Shown one piece after another: positions 17,165 through 25,968 of a DNA stretch of 64,000 nt (position 1 is the first letter of the stretch; every line of letters begins with the position of its first letter). A model generated the notes under the pieces. It searched no databases. It had not been told where the DNA came from and was given only the letters and a program-made list of their open reading frames with translations. The position numbers and the translations under genes were made by a program. The DNA lies in the NCBI RefSeq assembly GCF_014212315.1, contig NZ_JACKXE010000001.1, positions 992,001 through 1,056,000 of the forward strand, written 5' to 3'. This DNA comes from Nocardioides luti (GTDB taxonomy: Bacteria > Actinomycetota > Actinomycetes > Propionibacteriales > Nocardioidaceae).

Positions 17165-17220
17165 CCCATCCTCGCGGAGGCATGCGACAGCGGCCGTCCC
17201 TCGGGACGACTGGTGTCGTG

Positions 17221-17266
17221 AAACTGGCGCTGGTGTCACGGAGTTCCGTGACAGGAGCGCCAGTTT
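17221..17266 (-). repeat. AAACTGGCGCT hairpin, orientation B
   Basis: Arms AAACTGGCGCT (17221-17231) and AGCGCCAGTTT (17256-17266) are identical to the copy at 9305-9350. The 24-nt core (17232-17255) is exactly the reverse complement of that copy's core. The 3' flank, palindrome GTTTCACCGG-GTAC-CCGGTGAAAC at 17263-17286 followed by TTCC, is the same as at 9347-9374. Confidence 0.92.
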
Positions 17267-17306
17267 CACCGGGTACCCGGTGAAACTTCCCGGCCGGGAC
17301 GAGCCC

Positions 17307-18389
17307 TCAGACGATCCGGTGCATCCAGCCGAAGGTGTCCTCGGCCCGGCCGTACTGGATGTCGACGAGCGCGGAGCGCACCTTCATCGTCAGCTCGGTC
17401 GAGGCGGGCGCGGCGACCTCGCCGCCCTCCCACTTGAGCGCGCCGACGGGGGTGACGACGGCGGCGGTGCCGCAGGCGAAGATCTCGACGATCCGGCCGG
17501 ACTCGACGCCCTCGCGCCACTCGTCGATCGAGAAGCGGCGCTCCTCGACCTGGTGGCCGAGCTTGCCGGCGAGCTCGATGATGCTGGAGCGGGTGATCCC
17601 CTCGAGGATCGTGCCGGTGGCGGGGGTGACGATGGAGCCGTCGTCGAAGACGAAGTACATGTTCATCCCGCCGAGCTCCTCGACGTACTTCCCGTCCTGG
17701 CCGTCGAGGAAGACGACCTGGTCGCAGCCGTGGGCGGTGGCCTCCTGCTGCGCGACGAGCGAGCTGGCGTAGTTGCCGCCGGTCTTGGCCGCGCCCATGC
17801 CGCCGCGGCCGGCGCGGGTGTACTCCTCGGTGAGCCAGAGCGTCACCGGCTTCACGCCGCCCTTGAAGTAGGCACCGGCCGGGCTGGCGATCACCATGAA
17901 GGTGACGTGCTGGGCCGGGCGGACGCCGAGGAAGACCTCGGTCGCGATCATGAACGGGCGCAGGTAGAGGCTCTTCTCCCCCGCGGCGTCCGGCACCCAG
18001 CGCTGGTCGATCTCGACGAGCGCGTCGACGGCCTGGACGAACTCCTCGATCGGCAGCTCGGGGAAGGCCAGCCGCTTGCTGGAGCGCACCATCCGGGCGG
18101 CGTTCTCCTCGGGACGGAAGTCCCAGATGGAGCCGTCCTCGTGGCGGTAGGCCTTCATGCCCTCGAAGGTCTCCTGCGCGTAGTGCAGGACGGCGGTCGC
18201 CGGGTCCATCGTGAGCGGGCCGTAGGGCTCGATCCGCGCGTCGTGCCAGCCCTGCTCGGGCGTCCACTCGACCGTGAACATGTGGTCGGTGAAGAACTGG
18301 CCGAAGCCCGGGTTGGCGAGGATCTCGGCCAGGCGGGCGTCGTCGACGGGGTTCGGGTTCTGCGTGGTGCTGATCTGCATGGGAGGCAC
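17307..18389 (-). CDS. ilvE: Branched-chain amino acid aminotransferase
   Basis: A 360-residue PLP fold-type IV aminotransferase that interconverts Leu, Ile and Val with their 2-oxo acids using glutamate. The motifs ETFEGMKAYRHEDGSIW, KTGGNYASSLVAQQEA and EEHVLR-like ITRSSIIELA mark it as the actinobacterial BCAT-II type. The lysine for PLP is expected near KPVTLWLTEEY...GAAKTGGNY. GTG 18389 has AAAGG about 9 nt upstream; an ATG at 18380 is possible. It lies downstream of leuB on the same strand but 69 nt away. Confidence 0.94.
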   Translation of the reverse strand: MPPMQISTTQNPNPVDDARLAEILANPGFGQFFTDHMFTVEWTPEQGWHDARIEPYGPLTMDPATAVLHYAQETFEGMKAYRHEDGSIWDFRPEENAARMVRSSKRLAFPELPIEEFVQAVDALVEIDQRWVPDAAGEKSLYLRPFMIATEVFLGVRPAQHVTFMVIASPAGAYFKGGVKPVTLWLTEEYTRAGRGGMGAAKTGGNYASSLVAQQEATAHGCDQVVFLDGQDGKYVEELGGMNMYFVFDDGSIVTPATGTILEGITRSSIIELAGKLGHQVEERRFSIDEWREGVESGRIVEIFACGTAAVVTPVGALKWEGGEVAAPASTELTMKVRSALVDIQYGRAEDTFGWMHRIV

Positions 18390-18458
18390 GGTAGCCGACC
18401 TTTCGCGAGCTGGGAGGGGTGGCGTCTGCCCGTCGCCCGCCGGGTCGGCGGGGCCGGG

Positions 18459-19547
18459 CTAGCCGGCTACTCGGGCGGCGATCGCGTCGCCCACCTCGGG
18501 GGTACGACGCGTAGTCGCCGGCGTGCGCTCGGCGAGGTCCGCGACGACGGCGTCCTCGATGACGGCGGCCGCCTCGGGGTGGCCGAGGTGGTCGAGCAGC
18601 AGCGACGCGGAGAGGATCGCGGCGGTCGGGTCGGCGATCTGCTGGCCGGCGATGTCCGGGGCCGAGCCGTGCACGGGCTCGAACATCGACGGGGCGGTGC
18701 GGTCGGGGTTGATGTTCCCCGAGGCCGCGAGGCCGATGCCGCCGCTGATCGCGCCGGCGAGGTCGGTGATGATGTCGCCGAAGAGGTTGTCGGTGACGAT
18801 CACGTCGAAGCGCGCTGGGTCGGTCGTCATGAAGATCGTCGCCGCGTCGATGTGCAGGTAGTCTACGGTGACGTCGGGGAACTCGCGCCCCACCTCCGCC
18901 ACCAGGCGCGACCACACAGCGCCCGCGTGCACCAGCACGTTGGTCTTGTGGACCAGCGTGAGCTTCTGGCGGGGGCGACGCTGCGCCCGGGCGAACGCGT
19001 CGCGGACGACCCGCTCCACGCCGTACGCCGTGTTGAGCGAGACCTCGGTGGCCACCTCGTGCGGCGTGCCGACCCGGATCGAGCCGCCGTTGCCGGTGTA
19101 GGGGCCCTCGGTGCCCTCGCGCACGACCACGAAGTCGACCTCGCCGGGGTTCGCCAGCGGGGAGGTGACCCCGGGGAAGATCCGCGACGGACGCAGGTTG
19201 ACGTAGTGGTCGAGCTCGAAGCGCAGCCGCAGCAGCAGGCCGCGCTCGAGGATGCCGGGCGGAAGGTTCGGGTCGCCCGGCTTGCCGCCGACCGCGCCCA
19301 GCAGGATCGCGTCGTGCTCGCGGATCTCGGCGAGGACGGAGTCGGGCAGCACCTCGCCGGTCGCGAGGTACCGCTCCGCGCCGAGGTCGTAGCGCGTCGG
19401 CTCGAACTTCACCCCGGCCGGGGCGGCGGCCTCGAGCACCTTGAGCGCCTCGGCCGTCACCTCCTGACCGATGCCGTCGCCCGGGATCACGGCGAGCCTG
19501 AGCGTCCCGGTGGCGGCCTGCGGGTGGGTGTCCGGAGCAGAAGTCAT
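18459..19547 (-). CDS. leuB: 3-isopropylmalate dehydrogenase
   Basis: A 362-residue decarboxylating dehydrogenase that oxidises 3-isopropylmalate to 2-oxoisocaproate with NAD+ in leucine synthesis. The N-terminal [10 protein letters not shown], the [17 protein letters not shown] substrate region and the [15 protein letters not shown] cofactor region are present. A CimA pathway also needs this activity on 3-methylmalate. ATG 19547 is selected; the frame continues upstream without matching the family. The gene precedes ilvE in the same direction. Confidence 0.94.
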   Translation of the reverse strand: MTSAPDTHPQAATGTLRLAVIPGDGIGQEVTAEALKVLEAAAPAGVKFEPTRYDLGAERYLATGEVLPDSVLAEIREHDAILLGAVGGKPGDPNLPPGILERGLLLRLRFELDHYVNLRPSRIFPGVTSPLANPGEVDFVVVREGTEGPYTGNGGSIRVGTPHEVATEVSLNTAYGVERVVRDAFARAQRRPRQKLTLVHKTNVLVHAGAVWSRLVAEVGREFPDVTVDYLHIDAATIFMTTDPARFDVIVTDNLFGDIITDLAGAISGGIGLAASGNINPDRTAPSMFEPVHGSAPDIAGQQIADPTAAILSASLLLDHLGHPEAAAVIEDAVVADLAERTPATTRRTPEVGDAIAARVAG

Positions 19548-19557
19548 GAGCGCAACG

Positions 19558-19695
19558 CTAGTTGTCGTCGGGGCGCTGGCCGCCGTTGTCTCGCAGGTCA
19601 AGCGACTGCTGGACGGCCGTGCGGATGTTCTCGGCACTGCGGGGGTTCTCGGGGTGGTGGCTGGCGGGTCCCCATTCGGGATACATGTCGTACAT
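19558..19695 (-). CDS. Small conserved-looking protein MYDMYPEWG
   Basis: A 45-residue hydrophilic protein starting [18 protein letters not shown] and ending in Asp/Asn. A strong Shine-Dalgarno GAGGAGA lies 6-7 nt before the ATG. I recall short actinobacterial hypotheticals that start with similar MYDMYP sequences, so this is probably a real small gene. No membrane segment, signal peptide or known domain is seen. It lies 10 nt upstream of the leuB start on the same strand and may share its transcript. Confidence 0.65.
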   Translation of the reverse strand: MYDMYPEWGPASHHPENPRSAENIRTAVQQSLDLRDNGGQRPDDN

Positions 19696-19696
19696 G

Positions 19697-20102
19697 GCGA
19701 ATCTCCTCACGAGATCAACGGTGTGAAGCGCGGATGAGTCGTGCACACGGAAGGTGTGCGGCCAGGACGCCCCGCGACGGGGGCCGGTCCGACTCATGGG
19801 TCACATGAGGGAGAAGAACCATCAGGATTGCGGGTCTCGCACGTGCTGTGGGTGCGATCCCGACGCGGAGGCGTCTCTGGCAGCGATCAGCTGGTGAGCC
19901 GATCAAGAGGTGGTGAGGCCGTCAACGCCGAAACTCAGCGGCGAGGTGGCCTCACTCAAGAAGCCTCGCCGCGGCGCTCGATAAGTACGAAGACGCTCCG
20001 CATGGTGCGACGACAGTACGACGAGGTCCCCGTCCTGCGACACCACCTTTTGCAGACTGCTCAGGATGCGAGACAGCAATCCCAAGGTGAGAGACTCACT
20101 GA
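19697..20102. other. Gap without a convincing gene
   Basis: About 400 nt with lower GC than the flanks and no reading frame of convincing quality. Weak frames on both strands lack a ribosome site or a recognisable product. It must hold the promoters of the MYDMYP-leuB unit (minus) and the methyltransferase (plus). I see no repeat or tRNA in it. Confidence 0.5.
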
Positions 20103-20669
20103 ATGAGCGCTCCTCCCGACCTCCCGGACGTCGTGTCCCGTGCGTTCGCGGTCTCCCGCAAGGCCGGGTACGTCTCCTTCTGCCGCAACGAGACCGGCCG
20201 CCTGCTCGCCACCCTCGCCGCCACCCGCGGCGGGACGATGGCCGAGTTCGGCACCGGCTGCGGCGTCGGCACCGCCTGGCTGCGCAGCGGCGTGCGGGGC
20301 GAGGCCCGGATCATCAGCGCCGAGCTGGACGCCCGCCTCGCCACCGCGGCCGCCGAGATCTTCGTCGACGACCCGCAGGTCGAGGTGCTGGCCGCGGACT
20401 GGTCGACGCTGCTCGACAAGGGTCCGTTCTCCCTGCTCTTCCTCGACTCGGGCGAGCCGGGCGACGTCGGCGTCGACTCGATCGCCGACCTGGTCGAGGA
20501 CGGCGGCATCGTCGTGCTCGACGACTTCACGCCGTGCGAGGTGTGGCCGCCGATCGCCTACGGGCGCGTGGACAGCCTGCGCGAGCAGTGGCTGACCGAC
20601 GAGCGGTTCACGACCGTCGAGGTCATGGTCGCCTCCGACGCGTCAGCGCTGATCGCCACCAAGCGCTGA
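20103..20669 (+). CDS. Class I SAM-dependent methyltransferase, O-methyltransferase-like
   Basis: A 188-residue protein with a Rossmann-type motif I AEFGTGCGVGTAWL (residues ~47-60), an acidic residue after the next strand (SAELD), and a motif like LFLDSGEPGD where metal-dependent O-methyltransferases have their acidic ligands. The substrate is unknown. It is shorter than typical family members. ATG 20103 is preceded by GGTGAGAGACTC, a weak ribosome site. Its 3' end overlaps the 3' end of the convergent YczE-like gene by 27 nt. Confidence 0.82.
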   Translation: MSAPPDLPDVVSRAFAVSRKAGYVSFCRNETGRLLATLAATRGGTMAEFGTGCGVGTAWLRSGVRGEARIISAELDARLATAAAEIFVDDPQVEVLAADWSTLLDKGPFSLLFLDSGEPGDVGVDSIADLVEDGGIVVLDDFTPCEVWPPIAYGRVDSLREQWLTDERFTTVEVMVASDASALIATKR

Positions 20670-21338
20670 TGTCTGGGTGTCCGCCGGAGCCTCGACCGCG
20701 ACCGTGAACCACGGCAGCATCAGCTGGGTCAGCGGCCCGATCGCCAGCGCGTAGAGCACCGTCCCGAGCCCGGCCACTCCCCCGAGCAGCAGGCCGATCA
20801 CGACGACGGCGACCTCGAGCCCGGTGCGGACCAGGCGCAGCGAGACGCCCGTACGCCGGTGCAGGCCGGTCATCAGCCCGTCGCGCGGACCACGCCCGAG
20901 CTGAGCGCCGATGTAGAGCGCGCTGGCCACGCCGTTCGCCACGATCCCGCCGACCATCAGCGCCACCCGGGCACCCAGTGCGTCGGGTCGGTCGAGCAGC
21001 GCCAGGGTCGCGTCAGCCGAGAAGCCGACGACCAGCGCGTTGGAGATCGTGCCGAGGCCGGGCATCTCCCGCAGGGGGATCCACAGCAGCAGCACGACGA
21101 AGCTCATCACGACGACCGCCTGGCCCAGCGTGATCGGCACGTGGCGGATCAGGCCGGAGTGCAGCACGTCCCAGGGAGCCAGCCCCAGGTCACCACGCAC
21201 CATCCAGCCCAGCGAGACGCCGTACAGCACCAGGCCGACGTACAGCTGGGGCAGTCGCCGCACCAGTTTCCCCGCCCGGAGCTGGGCGATCGGGCCGAGG
21301 TCCGTGAGGCCCGGGCGGGCGGTGGCGATCTGCGTCAT
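20643..21338 (-). CDS. YczE/YyaS/YitT-family membrane protein
   Basis: A 231-residue polytopic protein with about five membrane helices. The motifs GDLGLAPWDVLHSGL and GRGPRDGLM are characteristic of the YczE family, whose function is not settled (in Bacillus it is linked to bacillibactin/surfactin-related export or to a MocR-regulated role). It is divergent from a MocR-type regulator across a perfect 29-bp palindrome, an arrangement known for YczR-YczE pairs. This regulator is therefore its likely controller. Confidence 0.88.
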   Translation of the reverse strand: MTQIATARPGLTDLGPIAQLRAGKLVRRLPQLYVGLVLYGVSLGWMVRGDLGLAPWDVLHSGLIRHVPITLGQAVVVMSFVVLLLWIPLREMPGLGTISNALVVGFSADATLALLDRPDALGARVALMVGGIVANGVASALYIGAQLGRGPRDGLMTGLHRRTGVSLRLVRTGLEVAVVVIGLLLGGVAGLGTVLYALAIGPLTQLMLPWFTVAVEAPADTQTSALGGDQR

Positions 21339-21355
21339 GGCCCCATCCTCGCACC

Positions 21356-21384
21356 CGATTGGCCTTCTCCCGAATAGCCAATCG
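21356..21384. promoter_or_regulatory. Palindromic operator between yczE-like and mocR-like genes
   Basis: Perfect 8-bp arms CGATTGGC (21356-21363) and GCCAATCG (21377-21384) are separated by 13 nt. It lies in the 62-bp divergent gap, 17 nt from each start codon. The spacing suits a dimeric GntR-type winged-helix regulator such as the adjacent MocR protein. Confidence 0.75.
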
Positions 21385-21400
21385 TGCGAGAGTGGCCTGC

Positions 21401-22837
21401 ATGACCGGCTCCGTCAGCGCCGCCCGCGTGGCCACCCTCGTCGGCGATTTCGACCGCTCTCCGGCGTACGCCGGCCTCGCCGACGCCCTCGTCCTCCTGA
21501 TCGGCGACGGCCGGATCGGCCTCGGCGCCCGGCTGCCGAGCGAGCGCGAGCTCACCGACGTGCTGGCGGTCTCGCGGACCACGGTGACGCGGGCGTACGC
21601 CGCGCTTCGGGATGCCGGGTACGCCGAGGCCCGGCAGGGCGCCGGCACCTTCACCCGGGTGCCCGGCGGCCGGGCCCGCGCCCACGACCGGGCGCTGCTG
21701 CCCCGCCCCGGCGACCACGAGGCGATCGACCTGAACTGCGCGGCGGCCGGCGCCCCGCCCGGGCTGGCGGCGGCGTACGCCGACGCGGCGGCCGACCTGC
21801 CGGCGTACCTCGGCGGCCACGGCTACTTCCCCGCCGGCCTCCCCGAGCTGCAGCGCGCGATCGCGGCGTCGTACGACGCCCGCGGCCTGCCCACCGACCC
21901 CGAGCAGGTGATGGTGACGCCGGGGGCGCTGAGCGCGGCATCGATCGTGGCGCAGGCGTTCACGTCGCGGGGCGACCGGGTGGTCGTCGAGTCGCCGGTC
22001 TACCCGAACGCGACCCAGGCGATCCGCAGCGCCGGCGCCCGCCTGGTCGCCTCCCCCGTCGATCCCGACGGCTGGGACCTCGACGCCGCCGGCGCGACGC
22101 TGCGCCAGGCCTCGGCCCGGCTGGCCTACCTGATCCCCGACTTCCAGAACCCCACCGGGCACCTGATGAGCGAGGCCCAGCGCGAGGAGTACGCCGCCCA
22201 CCTGCGCCGCACCCGCACCGTCGCCGTCGTCGACGAGGCCCACCAGGCCCTCGCCCTCGACGGCCAGACCATGCCCCGCCCCTTCGCCGCGTTCGCCCCC
22301 GACACCATCACGATCGGCAGCGCCAGCAAGAGCTTCTGGGGCGGCCTCCGCCTCGGCTGGATCCGCTGCCCCGCCGCGCAGATGGACCGCCTGACCCGCG
22401 CCCGCGTCGGCCTCGACCTGGGCGCCCCGGTGATGGAACAGCTAGTCCTGACCCGGCTACTCGCTTCCGGTCCCGTGCTGCCCGATCACATCGTCCGCCT
22501 GCGCGAGCAGCGTGCCGCCCTGGTCGCCGCGGTGTCCGAGCACCTCCCGGACTGGCGCTTCCACGTCCCCACCGGGGGCCTCGCGCTCTGGTGCGAGCTC
22601 CCGACACCCTCGGCCACCGCCGTCGTCGCCGAGGCCGAGACCCGCGGCGTCATCGTCGCCCCCGGCCCCGTCTTCGCCGCCGAAGGCGGTCTCGACACCT
22701 TCGTCCGCATCCCCTGGACCCGCCGCCCCGACGAGCTCACCGAAGCCGTACGTCGCCTGGCCGCCGCTTGGTTGGCTGTCCGCGGCCGGTCGGCCGGAGG
22801 TGCCGGACGAAGCGCCGCCCGGGTCATGGTCGCCTAG
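21401..22837 (+). CDS. MocR-family (GntR/aminotransferase) regulator, YczR-like
   Basis: A 478-residue chimera. Residues ~20-85 form a GntR winged helix (LPSERELTDVLAVSRTTVTRAYAALRDAGY); the rest is a fold-type I aminotransferase domain. The PLP lysine is in SASKSFWGGLRLGW, and the Asp in VDEAHQ pairs with the cofactor. MocR proteins sense PLP or amino-compound adducts. Divergence from a YczE-like gene suggests the YczR subtype. ATG 21401 is preferred over 21359, which lies inside the palindrome region. Confidence 0.92.
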   Translation: MTGSVSAARVATLVGDFDRSPAYAGLADALVLLIGDGRIGLGARLPSERELTDVLAVSRTTVTRAYAALRDAGYAEARQGAGTFTRVPGGRARAHDRALLPRPGDHEAIDLNCAAAGAPPGLAAAYADAAADLPAYLGGHGYFPAGLPELQRAIAASYDARGLPTDPEQVMVTPGALSAASIVAQAFTSRGDRVVVESPVYPNATQAIRSAGARLVASPVDPDGWDLDAAGATLRQASARLAYLIPDFQNPTGHLMSEAQREEYAAHLRRTRTVAVVDEAHQALALDGQTMPRPFAAFAPDTITIGSASKSFWGGLRLGWIRCPAAQMDRLTRARVGLDLGAPVMEQLVLTRLLASGPVLPDHIVRLREQRAALVAAVSEHLPDWRFHVPTGGLALWCELPTPSATAVVAEAETRGVIVAPGPVFAAEGGLDTFVRIPWTRRPDELTEAVRRLAAAWLAVRGRSAGGAGRSAARVMVA

Positions 22838-22927
22838 CGGCGCTACGGGGCGACGGCGGGTCCTTCCGCCCAGAACGATGCAGCGGCAACACCGCGATCT
22901 GCCCCATGTCGGATCGCCTGCAGCAAC

Positions 22928-24622
22928 TCATTTCACCTCGTTGGCGACACCTTCGACGAGCTCAGTGATCCTTTCGAGTGCAACGGTCAGCTGCTCCACT
23001 ACGACAACGAACGCCGGAAACGGTGCCAGGCCCTCGATGCCGAGGCGGCTCCTGGCTGCTCCGGCGCTGGACCCGCCCAGGTGAGCGATCCCGCCGGTAG
23101 ACCTGAACGTCTGTAGCGCACGGAACGGTTCGACGCAGTCGGCACTGCCGCCGATCTTCTGCACGAACCGATCCAGGAGCCCCAAGGATTGCTCACCAGC
23201 CTCGGCACCGCCGAGGAACGCCTTGAGCGGCGACGAGTCGATGCCGTCCACAAGGGCCTTTGTTAGGGTGAGGATAGGTGCCGTCAGTGCGGACGGATCA
23301 GTACTGGTCGGGCCGTACAGATGCTCGAACTCTGCACTGGTCTGAGCGTCCAACGACCTCCAGACCGCAGCGCCGAGCAGCACCCGGGTGGCATCAGCGG
23401 CCCTCGTGCGGCACCGGCGCAGGTCGCCTTGCGGATCTGGCGACGTGACTATTTGGTTGAGGAAGTCGCGACGGAAACGCCCTTCGTCCATCTCTCCGGC
23501 CGGGAGGACGTTGTGCGCCAGCCAGTGTGCCTGCTCTCCAGTCGGAAGAGAGCCGATCTCTTCGAGATAGACCTCGATGAGGCCAGCGGTGTTCGTTGAG
23601 AAGTCGAGGCCCCATAGGTCAAGGCACGCAAGGCGGCTGGAACTCAGGCTGTAGCGGCGCGGCTCAGCGGTGTACCGGGCGAGAACCTCGCGTGAGAAGT
23701 ACACCGGGGTGAGCCCGGGAAGCCGCGTCGAGTCGCGAAAGTCGCCAAGCTGGGAGGGGTCGCTGGTATGGGTCAAGGGGCGGCCCGTTTCGGAGTCGAG
23801 TCCGTAGATGTACTCGCCGTACTTCTTGGGTTCGGTTCGTTCGTCAATACGGCGCCGACGAGAGGTGATTGATCCGGCGATGACGTACTTGCCCATCAGG
23901 TTCGAGAACGCCGGATGCCCCCCGATGCTGTCGTCGTGCAACGCAAACCAATCGAAACGGGCACCCCCTGCATGGAACCGATGGTCTACTCGGTCGAACG
24001 ACGGATGCTCTTTCAGGGTGGTGTAGTCCATCTGAACGAGGAGTTCGCGCCCTGCCTCGGCCAAGAAGGTGCGGAGCTCGAGGGCGGCGATCTCTACCTT
24101 CCAGCTCTCGGCTCCCATCGTGGTGCGGATGAGCTCCACGTCGCGGCCGGCCGCGTTGAGGTACGACCAGCCTCCAGCTGTTTGGAACGCATCCCAGTAC
24201 CAGAGAAACACCGGGGTGATCTCGAAGCTCGGATCGACGAGTCGATGGTGCTCGCGGACCGCAGTGAAGAAGTGCATGCTCGGCTGCACCGGGTTCGGGC
24301 CGGCGACTAGGCCGTCCGTGAACCGGCCATCGGCCCACACCTCCACTGAGCCGACCGAATGGTGACCTGACCAGCGGGTGTCGTCCAGGACGGCTTCGCG
24401 TGCGGTGGGCTCGATCATGATGCTGTGCGTGCCGCCGTACTGATCGTCGCGGTAGAAGTGCTCTTCGACGATCAGCCAGTCCGACGGGTCTGATCGGACA
24501 CGGCGCAGCAGTTCGGCGGGCCACAAGTCGCCCGGGTAGGCGCGCGCGGGTGCTGCCCACTCTGAGGCCAGGGTCGGTTCGCTACTGAGCTCGTACCCCG
24601 GGATGCGAGGGAACCCGGGCAT
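22928..24622 (-). CDS. Uncharacterised 564-residue island protein
   Basis: I do not recognise this protein. It is soluble, with many Trp, Tyr and His in the first ~300 residues (for example SMHFFTAVREHHRLVDPSF and FLWYWDAFQTAGGWSYL) and a helical C-terminal half ending in LTVALERITELVEG. Near residue 515-530 a short motif RSTGGIAHLGGSS recalls a conserved element (RxxGxAH) I associate with C-termini of some uncharacterised accessory proteins. Codon use and GC are lower than in neighbouring core genes. ATG 22 nt downstream of an open TTG is taken as start. It opens the accessory island and is divergent from the next gene. Confidence 0.7.
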   Translation of the reverse strand: MPGFPRIPGYELSSEPTLASEWAAPARAYPGDLWPAELLRRVRSDPSDWLIVEEHFYRDDQYGGTHSIMIEPTAREAVLDDTRWSGHHSVGSVEVWADGRFTDGLVAGPNPVQPSMHFFTAVREHHRLVDPSFEITPVFLWYWDAFQTAGGWSYLNAAGRDVELIRTTMGAESWKVEIAALELRTFLAEAGRELLVQMDYTTLKEHPSFDRVDHRFHAGGARFDWFALHDDSIGGHPAFSNLMGKYVIAGSITSRRRRIDERTEPKKYGEYIYGLDSETGRPLTHTSDPSQLGDFRDSTRLPGLTPVYFSREVLARYTAEPRRYSLSSSRLACLDLWGLDFSTNTAGLIEVYLEEIGSLPTGEQAHWLAHNVLPAGEMDEGRFRRDFLNQIVTSPDPQGDLRRCRTRAADATRVLLGAAVWRSLDAQTSAEFEHLYGPTSTDPSALTAPILTLTKALVDGIDSSPLKAFLGGAEAGEQSLGLLDRFVQKIGGSADCVEPFRALQTFRSTGGIAHLGGSSAGAARSRLGIEGLAPFPAFVVVVEQLTVALERITELVEGVANEVK

Positions 24623-24662
24623 CGGTTCAGGCAACTGATGTCACGACCCCGGCGCACGACGC

Positions 24663-24690
24663 TTGACTCTGCATAAGTCCACCGTAAACA
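24663..24690 (+). promoter_or_regulatory. Candidate sigma-70-like promoter in island
   Basis: TTGACT (24663-24668) and TAAACA (24685-24690) are 16 nt apart and point toward the 325-residue island gene. ACCGT-AAACA-ACGGT, a small palindrome, covers the -10 region (24681-24695), so a repressor could act here. Seen by eye only. Confidence 0.45.
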
Positions 24691-24927
24691 ACGGTACCGA
24701 CATCGATGCGCCAGCCCAGATCACAACGGGGAGGTCGCGGCAGTCGATGTTGAGGAACGACCCGGCCGGGCTCACCTCAACTACATCCGAAGTTCGGCAC
24801 TCTCAGGCGTCTGACTGCAGCGATAGCTCCGGATCCGTCGATGGGCATCCTCGGCGATCGGCCGTGGGCACCCTCCGAAAGCACGAGTTTGCGCCCGGTG
24901 TCGGAACTCACAGTCAAACTGGAACAC

Positions 24928-25905
24928 ATGTCCGATGACTTATTCGACGGCTGCTGGCAGCGCCTCGACCGCGCGGCCGAACACCGCAGAGCCGGCACCG
25001 AGCTTTGGAACGAGTACCTCGCACCGCATCCATATGGCTACACCATCATCGATAACCAAGACGGCACCTACGTCGTCCGCGTCACCCAGGACACCCCCGT
25101 CCCCGCCGAACTCGGGATCCTCATCGGCGAATGGCTGTACAACCTCCGCGCAACCCTCGACCACGTCATCTGGGCAACCGCCGCTCATGTGGCTGGCACG
25201 ATCCCGCCTCCGAAGGAGCATGTCCTCCAGTATCCGATCTACGACTCCGAGGACGCCTGGACGAAGAACCTGTACCGGCTCAACGGTCTAGCCGACCACC
25301 ATCGGCAGATGCTCCACCAGATGCAGCCCTGCAACAGCGACGTCGACGCGAACTACCTGGGCTGGGTGAACCGCCTCGCACGGGACGACCGCCACCGCCG
25401 ACCCAACGCAATGACCTCTTACATCGCTGACCTCAGGCCCGTCGTAGGCCTCCCACCCGGCACGCGCGCAACCATCCAATTCGGCGAACGCATCATCGAC
25501 GGCGGAAGTGCCGACTGCGTCCGTCTCACGGTCCGCGATTGGACGCCTGACATGGTCGTGAAACTCAACCCACGGTTCGGCATCGACCCGGAGGTGCTCA
25601 ACTGGTCGCGATCACCCTTCTGGCGCCGATGGAACTTTACTGAACGCCTAAAGATGATGGAGATCTTCATCGCTTGTGAAGTAGCGGTGTACGAGTACGA
25701 CTGCACCGGCACCTCCCGCAAACAGGACCTCCTCAGCGATGGTTACAAGGCCGAGTGCGACGCGCGCGGCCACGGCACGGCGCCGGCAAGGGCTCCCCGG
25801 GGTGACATTGAGTGGACCGAACCTGAAAGCGGTAAGCCAGCAAGCGCGGAGACGATGAAAGAGGTCGGTTACCCCCGCGGATACGAGCGCGACGACCAGG
25901 AATGA
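24928..25905 (+). CDS. Uncharacterised island protein with LRxxLDH motif
   Basis: A 325-residue soluble protein of unknown function. The N-terminal part contains RAAEHRRAGTELWNEYLAPHPYGY and then GEWLYNLRATLDHVIW (residues ~67-82). This combination recurs in a group of hypothetical proteins from phage-like and accessory DNA, as far as I recall; the helix with LRxxLDH may be an interaction or catalytic site. An earlier ATG at 24841 extends it by 29 poorly supported residues. Base composition is lower in GC than core genes. It is divergent from the 564-residue gene. Confidence 0.7.
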   Translation: MSDDLFDGCWQRLDRAAEHRRAGTELWNEYLAPHPYGYTIIDNQDGTYVVRVTQDTPVPAELGILIGEWLYNLRATLDHVIWATAAHVAGTIPPPKEHVLQYPIYDSEDAWTKNLYRLNGLADHHRQMLHQMQPCNSDVDANYLGWVNRLARDDRHRRPNAMTSYIADLRPVVGLPPGTRATIQFGERIIDGGSADCVRLTVRDWTPDMVVKLNPRFGIDPEVLNWSRSPFWRRWNFTERLKMMEIFIACEVAVYEYDCTGTSRKQDLLSDGYKAECDARGHGTAPARAPRGDIEWTEPESGKPASAETMKEVGYPRGYERDDQE

Positions 25906-25968
25906 CCAGACCGTGTCCGATCAGCCGCGATCCTCACAGTCATTCCGCCGCGAGTCGGTCGGCGCCAG

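Noticed and set aside
17221..17290. Simple intrinsic terminator for ilvE
   Set aside because: It lacks a T-tract, contains an extra palindrome, and is shared with 9305-9370; it was reported as a repeat instead.
19903..20085. 60-codon minus-strand frame starting MGLLSRILSS
   Set aside because: Its start is TTG without a ribosome site and no homologue comes to mind; kept only as a possibility in the otherwise empty gap.
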